Shown here piece by piece: positions 15,542 to 22,301 of a stretch of 26,350 nucleotides of DNA. The translations under genes and the position numbers were made by a program. The notes below the pieces were generated by a model. The model ran no database searches. It had not been told where the DNA came from and worked only from the letters and a program-made list of their open reading frames with translations. The DNA is from CAYRCJ01 sp964422785. GTDB lineage: Bacteria > Patescibacteriota > Minisyncoccia > UBA11713 > 2-01-FULL-45-33. The stretch lies in NCBI GenBank assembly GCA_964422785.1, contig CAYRCJ010000010.1:1-26350 (forward strand), in the 5' to 3' direction. The first letter of the stretch is position 1. Each line of letters opens with the position of its first letter.

Positions 15542-15961
15542 TTACCAGGATACAACAAGAATTAACACGCAGTGATCGGTGTCGCCGTAATCGTGCCGAT
15601 GCCGGAAACTAGTGCGCAGTCCTTTTATTTTTTTGCAAGCTTTATAAACAACCTGCAAATAGCCGCGAAGATACTTTTCCGGATGCTCGCCTGCGTCGCA
15701 TTCTCTGAAATCCACAACCCATCCATGCTCGTCTCTTTTGCCTGACACTATCATTTCGGCAACATCAAGCAAGTGTTTGCCGTTTGTCGCTACTTCTTCC
15801 AGGCGCTCTGGCAATTTATCAAGAATTTCTTTCGCGATTCTTTTTGTTTCGGCCACATCTTTCGCGGCAGACTCTCTAAGTAATTTTTCTACTCTGACTT
15901 TTTCTTCGGATTTAGCACCCTTACTCAACCTGGCTAATTTTTGAACATCAACTTTTCGCAC
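15542..15961 (-). CDS. Hypothetical protein, 139 residues
   Basis: Not recognised. The N-terminal 60 residues are highly charged and helical (repeated Lys/Glu/Arg, coiled-coil-like). The C-terminal half is mixed and ends with a His/Asp-rich segment RHRHDYGDTDHCVLILVVSW that could bind a metal or form a beta hairpin. The start is GTG at 15961-15959 with GGAGG about 11 bases upstream. It lies about 40 bases after argS and 9 bases before the small membrane protein, so the three are probably cotranscribed. No function is proposed. Confidence 0.68.
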   Translation of the reverse strand: MRKVDVQKLARLSKGAKSEEKVRVEKLLRESAAKDVAETKRIAKEILDKLPERLEEVATNGKHLLDVAEMIVSGKRDEHGWVVDFRECDAGEHPEKYLRGYLQVVYKACKKIKGLRTSFRHRHDYGDTDHCVLILVVSW

Positions 15962-16002
15962 CTCGCAACGCCTCCTCTTTTTTCAATCCCATCAAATCCG
16001 TA

Positions 16003-17706
16003 TCACATCTCTTCCGGAGAGTCAATGCCCAATAGGTAAAGTCCTTTTTTGAGTATTAAAGAAATTGCTCCTATCAGCGAGAGTTTAAATTGTTTTTTAG
16101 ATTCATCTGCTTCCTGCATCACGGGATGCGAATGATAAAACTCATTTGCTTTTTGAGCAAGTTGAAATAAATAATTTGCCAAAAGATTTGGCATATAGAC
16201 CGAAAGCGCGTCTTCTATGGCTTCCGGGAAACGAGAAAGCAATACAACAAGCTCGCGTTCTGTTTTATCCATTTCAATATTCTCATTTATTTTCCCGCCG
16301 CCATGTCCCGCTTTTCGTAAAATACTTTTTAATCTTGCGTGAGTATATTGAACGTAGGGCCCGGTGTTGCCTTCAAACGAAAGCGCCTCATCCCATTTGA
16401 AAACAATATCCGAATGACGGTTGTGCGAGAGATCAAAGTATTTAAGAGCGCCCAGGCCAACCATTTTTGCGACCTCTTCTTTATTCTTTAGTTCAGAGTT
16501 TTTCTCTTCTATTGTTTTTAGGGCTCTGGTCTCCGCCTCATTTAAAACGTCGTCCAAAGAAATCGTCTGGCCTTTTCGAGTACTGATGGCGCCTTCCGGC
16601 AAAGACATGAATCCATAAGAGACGTGTTCGCTTTCGCCCACGCCCTCAAAACCCAAAAGCTCGGCGACTTTGAAAACTTGCTTAAAATGGTGCTCCTGGC
16701 GGACATCAACCAGATATAAATTCTTGTAGAAATTATATTCCGCTTTTCTGTATTTAATAGTAGCTAAATCCCTCAGTAAATACGTGGAAGCGCCGTCTGA
16801 CTTAATGAGGATCGCTTTGTCTAAACCTTCTTTTTCCAGGTTAACCAACACTGCGCCATCTTCTTTTAAAGCAACGCCTTTTTCTAAAGCCAAATCAACT
16901 ATTGCCGGCATATCTTTTTCGTACGAGCTTTCGCCTTTGTGTTCGTCAAATTTTAAAATTCCGAGGCGATCAACACTGTCTTCCAGTTTTTTTATAGAAA
17001 CCGAAACCATCTGCTCCCAAATCTTTCTATTTTCTTTGTCTCCCCTCTCAAGCTCTGCAAATTCTTCTTTGGCCCTCTCGCGCCTTTCCGGCTCCTTCTC
17101 CATTCGTTCATTTTCGGCAATATATAAATCTTCGAGAATTGAAAACGGGTCGCCCGTTTTCAATTCTGCGGGAGATCTCCCGGATTCTTTCCATGCCAAA
17201 AGCAAAATTCCAAACTGTGTCCCCCAGTCGCCGACATGAGTATCGGAAATGGCATTATATCCGAACGCAAGCAGCATTCTTTTTATCGCGTCGCCGATAA
17301 CAGCAGAGCGAATGTGCCCGATATGCGGCCGCTTTGCGATGTTCAACTGAAAATATTCGACAATAACTTTTTTATTTTTTCCAACGTCGCTTGTCCCCCA
17401 TTTTTTTTCATCTTTTAAAATATCTTGGAGCGATGACGCTAAAGAATCTTTTGAAATAAAAAAATTCAAAAATCCCGGCCCGGCGATTTCGATTTTCTCT
17501 ATCCACTTAGCAGCCCGATTGCTAAGCAACTTTTCTTTTAGATCTTCCGCAACTTCTTTAGGATTTTTCCCGAGAGATTTGGCCAGCGCCATTGCAACAT
17601 TGGAAGCATAATCACCGTGCTCGGGATTTTCAGCGGCTTCGACGGAAAAATTGGTGCCTTCCGGCGCCAGCTTTGCTATTTCGCCTTGAATTAACTTTCG
17701 AAACAT
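16003..17706 (-). CDS. argS: Arginyl-tRNA synthetase
   Basis: Charges tRNA-Arg. At 567 residues it has the usual bacterial length. An N-terminal Add-1 domain (about 1-85, with NPEHGDYASNVAM and AGPGFLNFF) precedes the catalytic signature HIGH (128-131, within NIAKRPHIGH). The KMSKS position is the degenerate STRKGQTISLDD, as is normal for ArgRS, then GNTGPYVQYTHAR, and the C terminus ends GIDSPEEM, very similar to the GV-APERM ending of E. coli ArgS. Upstream, TAAAAT lies 4 bases before the ATG with no SD, another near-leaderless start. It is divergent from smpB (39-base gap) and leads the run of two small genes toward ileS. Confidence 0.97.
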   Translation of the reverse strand: MFRKLIQGEIAKLAPEGTNFSVEAAENPEHGDYASNVAMALAKSLGKNPKEVAEDLKEKLLSNRAAKWIEKIEIAGPGFLNFFISKDSLASSLQDILKDEKKWGTSDVGKNKKVIVEYFQLNIAKRPHIGHIRSAVIGDAIKRMLLAFGYNAISDTHVGDWGTQFGILLLAWKESGRSPAELKTGDPFSILEDLYIAENERMEKEPERRERAKEEFAELERGDKENRKIWEQMVSVSIKKLEDSVDRLGILKFDEHKGESSYEKDMPAIVDLALEKGVALKEDGAVLVNLEKEGLDKAILIKSDGASTYLLRDLATIKYRKAEYNFYKNLYLVDVRQEHHFKQVFKVAELLGFEGVGESEHVSYGFMSLPEGAISTRKGQTISLDDVLNEAETRALKTIEEKNSELKNKEEVAKMVGLGALKYFDLSHNRHSDIVFKWDEALSFEGNTGPYVQYTHARLKSILRKAGHGGGKINENIEMDKTERELVVLLSRFPEAIEDALSVYMPNLLANYLFQLAQKANEFYHSHPVMQEADESKKQFKLSLIGAISLILKKGLYLLGIDSPEEM

Positions 17707-17745
17707 AATGATTTTACTTTAGCTTAAAAAATGCAAGAATGAAAT

Positions 17746-18192
17746 ATGCAATCCTACGCGGAAAATAAAAAGGCGCGGTTTGAATTTGAGATTCTCGAGA
17801 CTTTCGAAGCGGGCATCGGGCTTCTTGGATTTGAAGTAAAAGCAATCAAAACCAACAAAATGAGTTTGGAGGGTTCTTATGTTTTCCCCAGACAAGGCGA
17901 ATTTTTTTTGGTCGGGGCCACTATTTCTCCGTATCAACCCAAGAACACTCCGAAAGATTACGAGCCGATGCGCGAAAGAAAACTTTTGCTGAAGAAAAAA
18001 GAAATTGATTATCTATTGGGAAAGTTTTCCAAAAAAGGGTTGACAATATTGCCTCTAAAGGTGTATAATAAACACAACACGATAAAATTGGAAATAGCGA
18101 TCGCGCGACGCTTGAAGAAACACGACCAACGTGAAAAAATAAAGTCGCGAGAAGAAGAAAGAAAAATTGAGAGAACATTGAAAGAAATCTAA
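17746..18192 (+). CDS. smpB: SsrA-binding protein SmpB
   Basis: Binds tmRNA and delivers it to stalled ribosomes for trans-translation. At 148 residues it is full length. The family signatures are clear: NKKARFEFEILETFEAGI, GSYVFPRQGEFFLV, and the SmpB-type KGLTILPLKVY followed by the basic tail KKHDQREKIKSREEERKIER that mimics an anticodon stem and reaches into the mRNA channel. No SD is visible at ATG 17746. The gene for its RNA partner, tmRNA, lies 264 bases downstream on the same strand, and a consensus promoter sits inside the smpB coding sequence. Confidence 0.96.
   Translation: MQSYAENKKARFEFEILETFEAGIGLLGFEVKAIKTNKMSLEGSYVFPRQGEFFLVGATISPYQPKNTPKDYEPMRERKLLLKKKEIDYLLGKFSKKGLTILPLKVYNKHNTIKLEIAIARRLKKHDQREKIKSREEERKIERTLKEI
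18040..18069 (+). promoter_or_regulatory. Perfect sigma-70-type promoter inside smpB, candidate ssrA promoter
   Basis: TTGACA (18040-18045), an 18-bp spacer and TATAAT (18064-18069) match consensus at all 12 box positions. The boxes fall in conserved SmpB codons (KGLTILPLKVYN), so part of the match may be chance. The predicted start near 18076 would give a precursor of about 380 bases before the tmRNA 5' end, spanning the two structured repeats. Confidence 0.5.
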
Positions 18193-18326
18193 GCAGCCGA
18201 AGTCATACGGTCTGAAGGACCCGGGTTTTTCGTTGCTACGAAAACCCTGAAGACTCGCGCCGGAGAATCTGCCCAATGGCAGATTCTCCTCCGTACGTCC
18301 TCCATGCCGCATTACTTCGGCTGCTT
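18191..18326 (-). repeat. Structured inverted-repeat element, copy 2
   Basis: Outer arms 18191-18210 and 18307-18326 (20 positions; 18 Watson-Crick, one G-U when read on the minus strand, one mismatch). In minus-strand order it holds a long perfect 12-bp hairpin GGAGAATCTGCC / GGCAGATTCTCC (18289-18262), then GGCGCGAG, then the diagnostic hairpin: GGG/CCC, a bulged A, UUUUCGU/ACGAAAA, AGCA loop (18247-18223). It begins within the smpB stop codon. Its orientation is opposite to smpB and ssrA. Confidence 0.75.
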
Positions 18327-18335
18327 TTAAAATTT

Positions 18336-18449
18336 AACAACACCGAGCTTAGCACTTTTTAGAACATTGCGCAGCCCGGCGGGGCGAGCATAGCAAATTT
18401 TCAGCAGAAAATTATGCGCGTTTTAAAAAGTGCTAAGCTCGGTGTTGTT
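18336..18449 (+). repeat. Structured inverted-repeat element, copy 3, abutting tmRNA
   Basis: Outer arms 18336-18365 and 18420-18449 pair at 30 of 30 positions with one G-U in plus-strand sense. Inside: UUGCG, hairpin GCCC/GGGC (18374-18385), GAGC, and the hairpin GCA/UGC, bulged A, AAUUUUC/GAAAAUU with AGCA loop (18393-18417). The core aligns with copy 1 in the same sense (shared TTGCG, GGCGAGCA, TTTTCAGCAGAAAA). It ends seven bases before the predicted mature tmRNA 5' end. Confidence 0.8.
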
Positions 18450-18456
18450 TTACAAC

Positions 18457-18792
18457 GGGGATGATCGGCCTCGAGGAGGAGAAATTGACCACGCGCTCAG
18501 GCGGAGCATGTAAAGTAATCTCCTTAAAATTCTTTACAAACAAAATAAGTGCAAACTTATTCAACGCATTTAAGCAACCGGCTTTTGCCCTAGCTTAATG
18601 TGCAATATCTCCCGGCTTTACGCCGGGAGCATCTGAACTTCTGATTCTCGCTAAGAAAATTTCAGGTGTTATATTAGCGAGGCGATGTTGAACTTGCTTC
18701 GATTCAACATTTGAAAAAAGAGGCAAAAATTTAAGCCTGTCAACCGCCGGTTTATAACTCCCCCGACCCGGGTTCGATTCCCGGCATCTCCA
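18457..18792 (+). ncRNA. ssrA: tmRNA (transfer-messenger RNA)
   Basis: Rescues stalled ribosomes together with SmpB. The 5' end GGGGATG (18457-18463) pairs with CATCTCC (18785-18791) to form the acceptor stem, including a G3-U pair that specifies alanine; A18792 is the discriminator, and CCA is not encoded. The T-arm CCGGG-TTCGATT-CCCGG lies just before. The resume codon GCA at 18551 opens a 15-codon tag frame, ANLFNAFKQPAFALA, ending at TAA 18596-18598. Downstream hairpins fit the pseudoknot region: CTCCCGGC/GCCGGGAG near 18608-18628, CTCGCTAA/TTAGCGAG, and TGTTGAA/TTCAACA. The length of about 336 nt is typical. It is next to smpB and is followed by a perfect terminator. Confidence 0.93.
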
Positions 18793-18797
18793 CATTG

Positions 18798-18833
18798 AAA
18801 ATTAAAAAGCGCCTGAAGGCGCTTTTTAATTTT
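18798..18833. terminator. Bidirectional terminator after tmRNA
   Basis: A perfect 16-bp stem, AAAATTAAAAAGCGCC / GGCGCTTTTTAATTTT (18798-18813, 18818-18833), with a TGAA loop. A-rich and T-rich flanks make it work in either direction: after ssrA (plus) and after the DipZ-like gene (minus, stop at 18845). Confidence 0.9.
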
Positions 18834-18844
18834 GTAGTTTTTAT

Positions 18845-19924
18845 TTATCCGAAAGTAAACGTAAAAGCCTGAAGCCCGGGTTTTTCTATTTGGATTTCGA
18901 TTGTGTGATCGCCGTAATCCGAGCCCCCAATTAATTTATATAATTTATTGTCTTTGATAAAAACATTTCCCGACTCCTTGCCGTCTTTCAAAATTTTGAT
19001 ATTAATTCCCTCTTTGGAGCTGGCCACAAAGTAAACATTTTTTGCGCTGTATTTATAAATAATTTTTGCGTTGCCGCCTGAATTCTCCGCGAATTGATTT
19101 TCAAAATTCCATTCTCCATCTAAGTAAAGAGTGTTTTCATTGATTATCGGCGGCAGTGAAAGCCGCTGCTTGCCGACAGCGCCCCTTGCTCCATTGCCAA
19201 GATATTCATTGCGCCCGGCTCCAAAATACGTTTCGGGGCTTTGGGCCTCTGTTTGGCTGACGGCAACGGCGTCTGTCGGATTTACTATGCCCCCGGGAAC
19301 TGTATCCGGCAGACCGAGTGTTCTATCGCGCTCTTTAAGCGCCGCCTGAATCTCCCGTTCCGTCTGGTCATAACCGCCCTCGCCGATTTTATCATGAACG
19401 ATATAGCCGTCGATATCTATTAAATATTCGTGCGGCCAATATTTGTTTTTATAGGCATTCCAAGTTGAGTAATTGTTATCCTGAACCACCGAGTATTCTA
19501 CACCCAAATCTTTCACGGCCTTAGAAACATTCGAGTAATCTTTCTCGAAATCAAATTCCGGCGTGTGCATTCCTATTATTTCCAGGCCCTGATCTTTATA
19601 TTTCTGATGCCACATTTTGAGGTAAGGAAGCGTGCGAAGGCAATTGATGCAACTATAAGTCCAAAAATCCAATAAAATAACTTTTTTGCCCACCAGGTCT
19701 TTTAGCGAAAATTCTTTTGAATTTATAAATCCTCCTCCCGGTATTATTTCTTTGGCCGGGGAATAAAGCTTCGCCTTCTCTAAAGCCGCTCCGGAACTCA
19801 CCGCAATTTTGGAAGCGCTGTTCCCGGACAAAATTTGTCCTTGTTTTTTTGTCTCCAAATACCAAATAGAGAGAGCTATAAAAATAAAAGCAGTGATGAG
19901 TTTAAAATATTTTGATTTATTCAT
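18845..19924 (-). CDS. Membrane-anchored DipZ/TlpA-like thioredoxin with C-terminal beta domain
   Basis: Predicted extracytoplasmic thiol-disulfide protein that would receive electrons from CcdA. Residues 6-22 form one membrane anchor. Residues about 65-215 are a TlpA/redoxin-like domain: FWTYSCINCLRTLPYL with the active-site CINC (Cys92, Cys95), EIIGMHTPEF, and a conserved WPHEYLID segment. Residues about 235-359 resemble the C-terminal beta-sandwich of mycobacterial DipZ (DGEWNFENQFAE, AKNVYFVAS). So the two halves of the DipZ architecture (CcdA plus this protein) are separate genes here. The start overlaps the ccdA stop by 8 bases. Target proteins are unknown. Confidence 0.85.
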   Translation of the reverse strand: MNKSKYFKLITAFIFIALSIWYLETKKQGQILSGNSASKIAVSSGAALEKAKLYSPAKEIIPGGGFINSKEFSLKDLVGKKVILLDFWTYSCINCLRTLPYLKMWHQKYKDQGLEIIGMHTPEFDFEKDYSNVSKAVKDLGVEYSVVQDNNYSTWNAYKNKYWPHEYLIDIDGYIVHDKIGEGGYDQTEREIQAALKERDRTLGLPDTVPGGIVNPTDAVAVSQTEAQSPETYFGAGRNEYLGNGARGAVGKQRLSLPPIINENTLYLDGEWNFENQFAENSGGNAKIIYKYSAKNVYFVASSKEGINIKILKDGKESGNVFIKDNKLYKLIGGSDYGDHTIEIQIEKPGLQAFTFTFG

Positions 19925-20681
19925 GATGGGTGGATGTTGTGGCCAAAAAGGATAAAAAACCCGGCACTATCGGCAAAATGCAAGGACTCAAGAACGAAGC
20001 CAGACCGGCGAACAAAGCCACGCCGATATTAAAAATATTGAGAGAAGAAATATTTCCCCCTGCCGCGGTTCCGATATTTAAAGCAACTAAAAATTTTGTC
20101 AGTATTTGAAAATTTGCAATCTTGCTTAGCTCGCCGGTAAATATAAGAATCCCCAAGATCACCAAAATTATCCCGAATAAATATTCAAGATACCCGAACC
20201 ATTTATTAAATCTGGTGATAAAATTTTGAGCCTGATTGGTAAACAATCCCACCAAAATAAATGGGATGCCGACACCGAGAGTATAAGCAACCAAAAGAAA
20301 AAAAGCGCTTCCGGCATTTATGGTCGCGAGTGCCAAGATCGCCCCGAGCGCCGCGCTGACACACGGAGTCCAGCCGACTGCGAAAGCGGCGCCGAAAACA
20401 AACGAAGTAACGAAATAAGATTTGAATTTTCTTTTGACTGCTATCTTGTATTCTCTTTGCAAAAAAGATGGAGTAAAAATCCCCAGGACAAAAAGCCCGA
20501 ACAAAATTATAACCGCTCCGCCAAATCTCCCGAGCCAAATTTGAACCTCGCTTGAAACATTCTGCAAAATAGTCTGGAGCAACACGCCGAATAAAGAAAA
20601 CACCGTCGAGAAACCCAAAACAAAAAACAAACTGCTCAAAAATACCGTCCAATCACGATCTTTTTTAAAGTCAGTTTCCAT
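19917..20681 (-). CDS. ccdA: CcdA-like thiol-disulfide membrane transporter, circularly permuted
   Basis: CcdA passes reducing equivalents across the membrane through two helix-embedded cysteines. Both are present: TPC (Cys107, in FAVGWTPCVSAALGAILALA) and SPC (Cys234, in GLASFLSPCILPIVPGFLSFLA). In ordinary CcdA the SPC helix is first and the TPC helix fourth. Here the protein begins with the usual second helix (FVLGFSTVFSLFGVLLQ), runs through TPC and helices 5 and 6 (ending FGIILVILGILIF), then a 35-residue linker, and ends with the SPC helix. The 254-residue size and six helices are retained, and the topology is consistent because both ends would be cytoplasmic. TAATG joins it to the kinase gene; it overlaps the thioredoxin gene by 8 bases. 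Confidence 0.87.
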   Translation of the reverse strand: METDFKKDRDWTVFLSSLFFVLGFSTVFSLFGVLLQTILQNVSSEVQIWLGRFGGAVIILFGLFVLGIFTPSFLQREYKIAVKRKFKSYFVTSFVFGAAFAVGWTPCVSAALGAILALATINAGSAFFLLVAYTLGVGIPFILVGLFTNQAQNFITRFNKWFGYLEYLFGIILVILGILIFTGELSKIANFQILTKFLVALNIGTAAGGNISSLNIFNIGVALFAGLASFLSPCILPIVPGFLSFLATTSTHHE

Positions 20682-21880
20682 TATGACTTATTATTTATAA
20701 CGGGGAAAAATATGGAAAAAGTACTGCCCTCCCCTTCTTTGCTTTCAAACGAAACCGTTCCACCAAGATTCTCGACGATAGTTTTTACCATATATAACCC
20801 AAGGCCCGTCCCGCTTGTTTGGTAAAGCTGGGCATTCTTGGCCCGGAAAAATTTGCTGAATACCCGGTACGCTTGGTCCGGTGGAATGCCGATGCCGGTG
20901 TCCTTAATATCTATTGCGACTCCGGAATCGCGCCAAAAAATGTTAACCGTTATGCTCCCGCCGGGGTGAGTATATTTTATCGCGTTATCCAGAACGTTGT
21001 CTATCGCCACGCCCATTTTTTCTTCATCCAAGTTAAGTTTAGGAAGCGATTCATCCGGCAAAGAAAGCTTCAGTGAAATATTTTTTTCCTTTATGGCAAT
21101 GTCAAAACCGGCAATGCTTTTTTGAACTATGGGAACTATAGATTGCGGCTTGGTCTCGTAGCCGACTTGCCCTTCCTCAAGCTTGGCTGTGTTTAAAAGG
21201 TCGTTGGCCAATTCAATAAGGCTTTGGGTGGAATTTAGAGATTTCTGCAATACTTCCAGCTGTTTTTTGTTGAGCTTGCCCGACTCCCCTTCCACAAGAG
21301 ACGTAATGGCCCATTTAATTTCTGATAAAGGAGTGCGCAATTGGTGCGCGGCCACCGATACAAAATCGGATTTTACCTTATCCAGTGCCAGCAAACGCGT
21401 GTTGGCTTCGGTAAGCTCCTTTGTTCGTTCAAGCACTTTTTCTTCCAAATGCTCGTTTATGGCGCGCAGCGCTTTTGTTTTTTCAAGAACTTGTTTTTCC
21501 AGTTCCTCCTTGGAAAGATATTTTATTTTTTCTTCCTCAAGAAATCCTTCCGGCACAAAATCGAGCATTTTTGAAATTCCGAGATAGTCGTTGTGGGATT
21601 TTTTCAGAACAGTATAGGCGGTTTGCAGCGTATGTTCCGGAAGATTGTATCCGAAATCTACCGTCATTTTTTCAACCAAGGCTTCAATCGCCTTTTTTAC
21701 AGTTTCTTCGCGGTTGGGGCCGTTGATATCGAGTTGATTGTTATTATTCAAAGTAACCTCTCCTTGAGGAAAGGATTTTTCTAAAATGCCGCGAGTCGCG
21801 GGAACACCCAGAGAATTAATTGCCGCCTCTAGAACAGCATTTGCCAATTCAACCGCAATGTTAATATCATTTTTTGCCAT
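20681..21880 (-). CDS. Soluble sensor histidine kinase
   Basis: A 399-residue kinase without membrane segments. Residues 1-115 form an uncharacterised helical domain, residues about 115-165 a coiled coil (many Glu/Lys/Leu), and then a HisKA domain with the phospho-acceptor His179 (AAHQLRTPLSEIKW). The HATPase_c domain follows with N box (DNVLDNAIKYTH), G1 (DTGIGIPP), F box (FSKFFRAKNA) and G2 (GTGLGLYMVK). No response regulator lies nearby. The gene starts 7 bases after a 3-TM protein and joins ccdA by TAATG, so the input may come from the membrane partner and the output may relate to thiol redox state (an inference). Confidence 0.92.
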   Translation of the reverse strand: MAKNDINIAVELANAVLEAAINSLGVPATRGILEKSFPQGEVTLNNNNQLDINGPNREETVKKAIEALVEKMTVDFGYNLPEHTLQTAYTVLKKSHNDYLGISKMLDFVPEGFLEEEKIKYLSKEELEKQVLEKTKALRAINEHLEEKVLERTKELTEANTRLLALDKVKSDFVSVAAHQLRTPLSEIKWAITSLVEGESGKLNKKQLEVLQKSLNSTQSLIELANDLLNTAKLEEGQVGYETKPQSIVPIVQKSIAGFDIAIKEKNISLKLSLPDESLPKLNLDEEKMGVAIDNVLDNAIKYTHPGGSITVNIFWRDSGVAIDIKDTGIGIPPDQAYRVFSKFFRAKNAQLYQTSGTGLGLYMVKTIVENLGGTVSFESKEGEGSTFSIFFPVINNKS

Positions 21881-21887
21881 GTAGGCG

Positions 21888-22199
21888 CTATCCTTGGCTT
21901 AAGGAAAAGAACTTTTTGGTGGCTACGACAAAAAGAATCATTCCAATTGTCATAAAAAGATGGTGAAAATCGATATCTGGAATGAACGAAGGCAATAGCC
22001 CAAGATCAAAAACAAACGACCACAACAAGGCTAGCGTGTTAAAGAGCACGCCCCAGATAACAACGTTTAAAATCCCTCCGACTCTTCCGCCAAGTTTCGC
22101 CCTTAGGCTGAACATTATATAAATTGATATAAAACCGATGATGACGTCAATAATATCAATGGCCGTCATAAAATTCGAAGTTTGCATCATTTGTGACAT
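21888..22199 (-). CDS. Small 3-TM membrane protein, putative kinase input partner
   Basis: 103 residues with about three hydrophobic helices (near 12-31, 40-62 and 79-94) and a His pair in the loop (DFHHLF). Not recognised as a family. It is the first gene of the operon with the kinase, CcdA and DipZ-like thioredoxin, 7 bases from the kinase. The kinase lacks its own membrane segment, so a role as sensor or anchor is plausible. The ATG at 22199 has no SD and is preceded within a few bases by AT-rich TATATA, suggesting a near-leaderless mRNA. Confidence 0.68.
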   Translation of the reverse strand: MSQMMQTSNFMTAIDIIDVIIGFISIYIMFSLRAKLGGRVGGILNVVIWGVLFNTLALLWSFVFDLGLLPSFIPDIDFHHLFMTIGMILFVVATKKFFSLSQG

Positions 22200-22278
22200 A
22201 CGTATATAAAATAAGGCTATTAATGATTCTTAGCATATCATGCTTGTTAAATAAATTAAACATGCTAGTATAAGCTAT

Positions 22279-22284
22279 TATAAA
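22279..22284 (+). promoter_or_regulatory. -10 box upstream of infC
   Basis: TATAAA at 22279-22284 with only a weak TTAAAC (22256-22261) at -35 distance. It would place the transcript start near 22290-22293, which excludes the two in-frame ATT codons at 22284 and 22287 from the mRNA and favours ATC 22302 as the infC start. Confidence 0.4.
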
Positions 22285-22301
22285 TTATTAGGGAAAACGG
22301 T

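Noticed and set aside
18191..18449. CRISPR array or insertion sequence from the inverted repeats
   Set aside because: No regularly spaced direct repeats or spacers, no transposase frame, and the outer arms differ completely between copies.
18757..18792. Separate tRNA gene suggested by the T-arm-like sequence
   Set aside because: No matching D-arm or anticodon arm upstream; the acceptor pairs with GGGGATG at 18457, so it is the 3' end of tmRNA.
18595..18795. Minus-strand ORF over the tmRNA
   Set aside because: Fully antisense to tmRNA structural elements; a chance open frame commonly called over tRNA-like ends.
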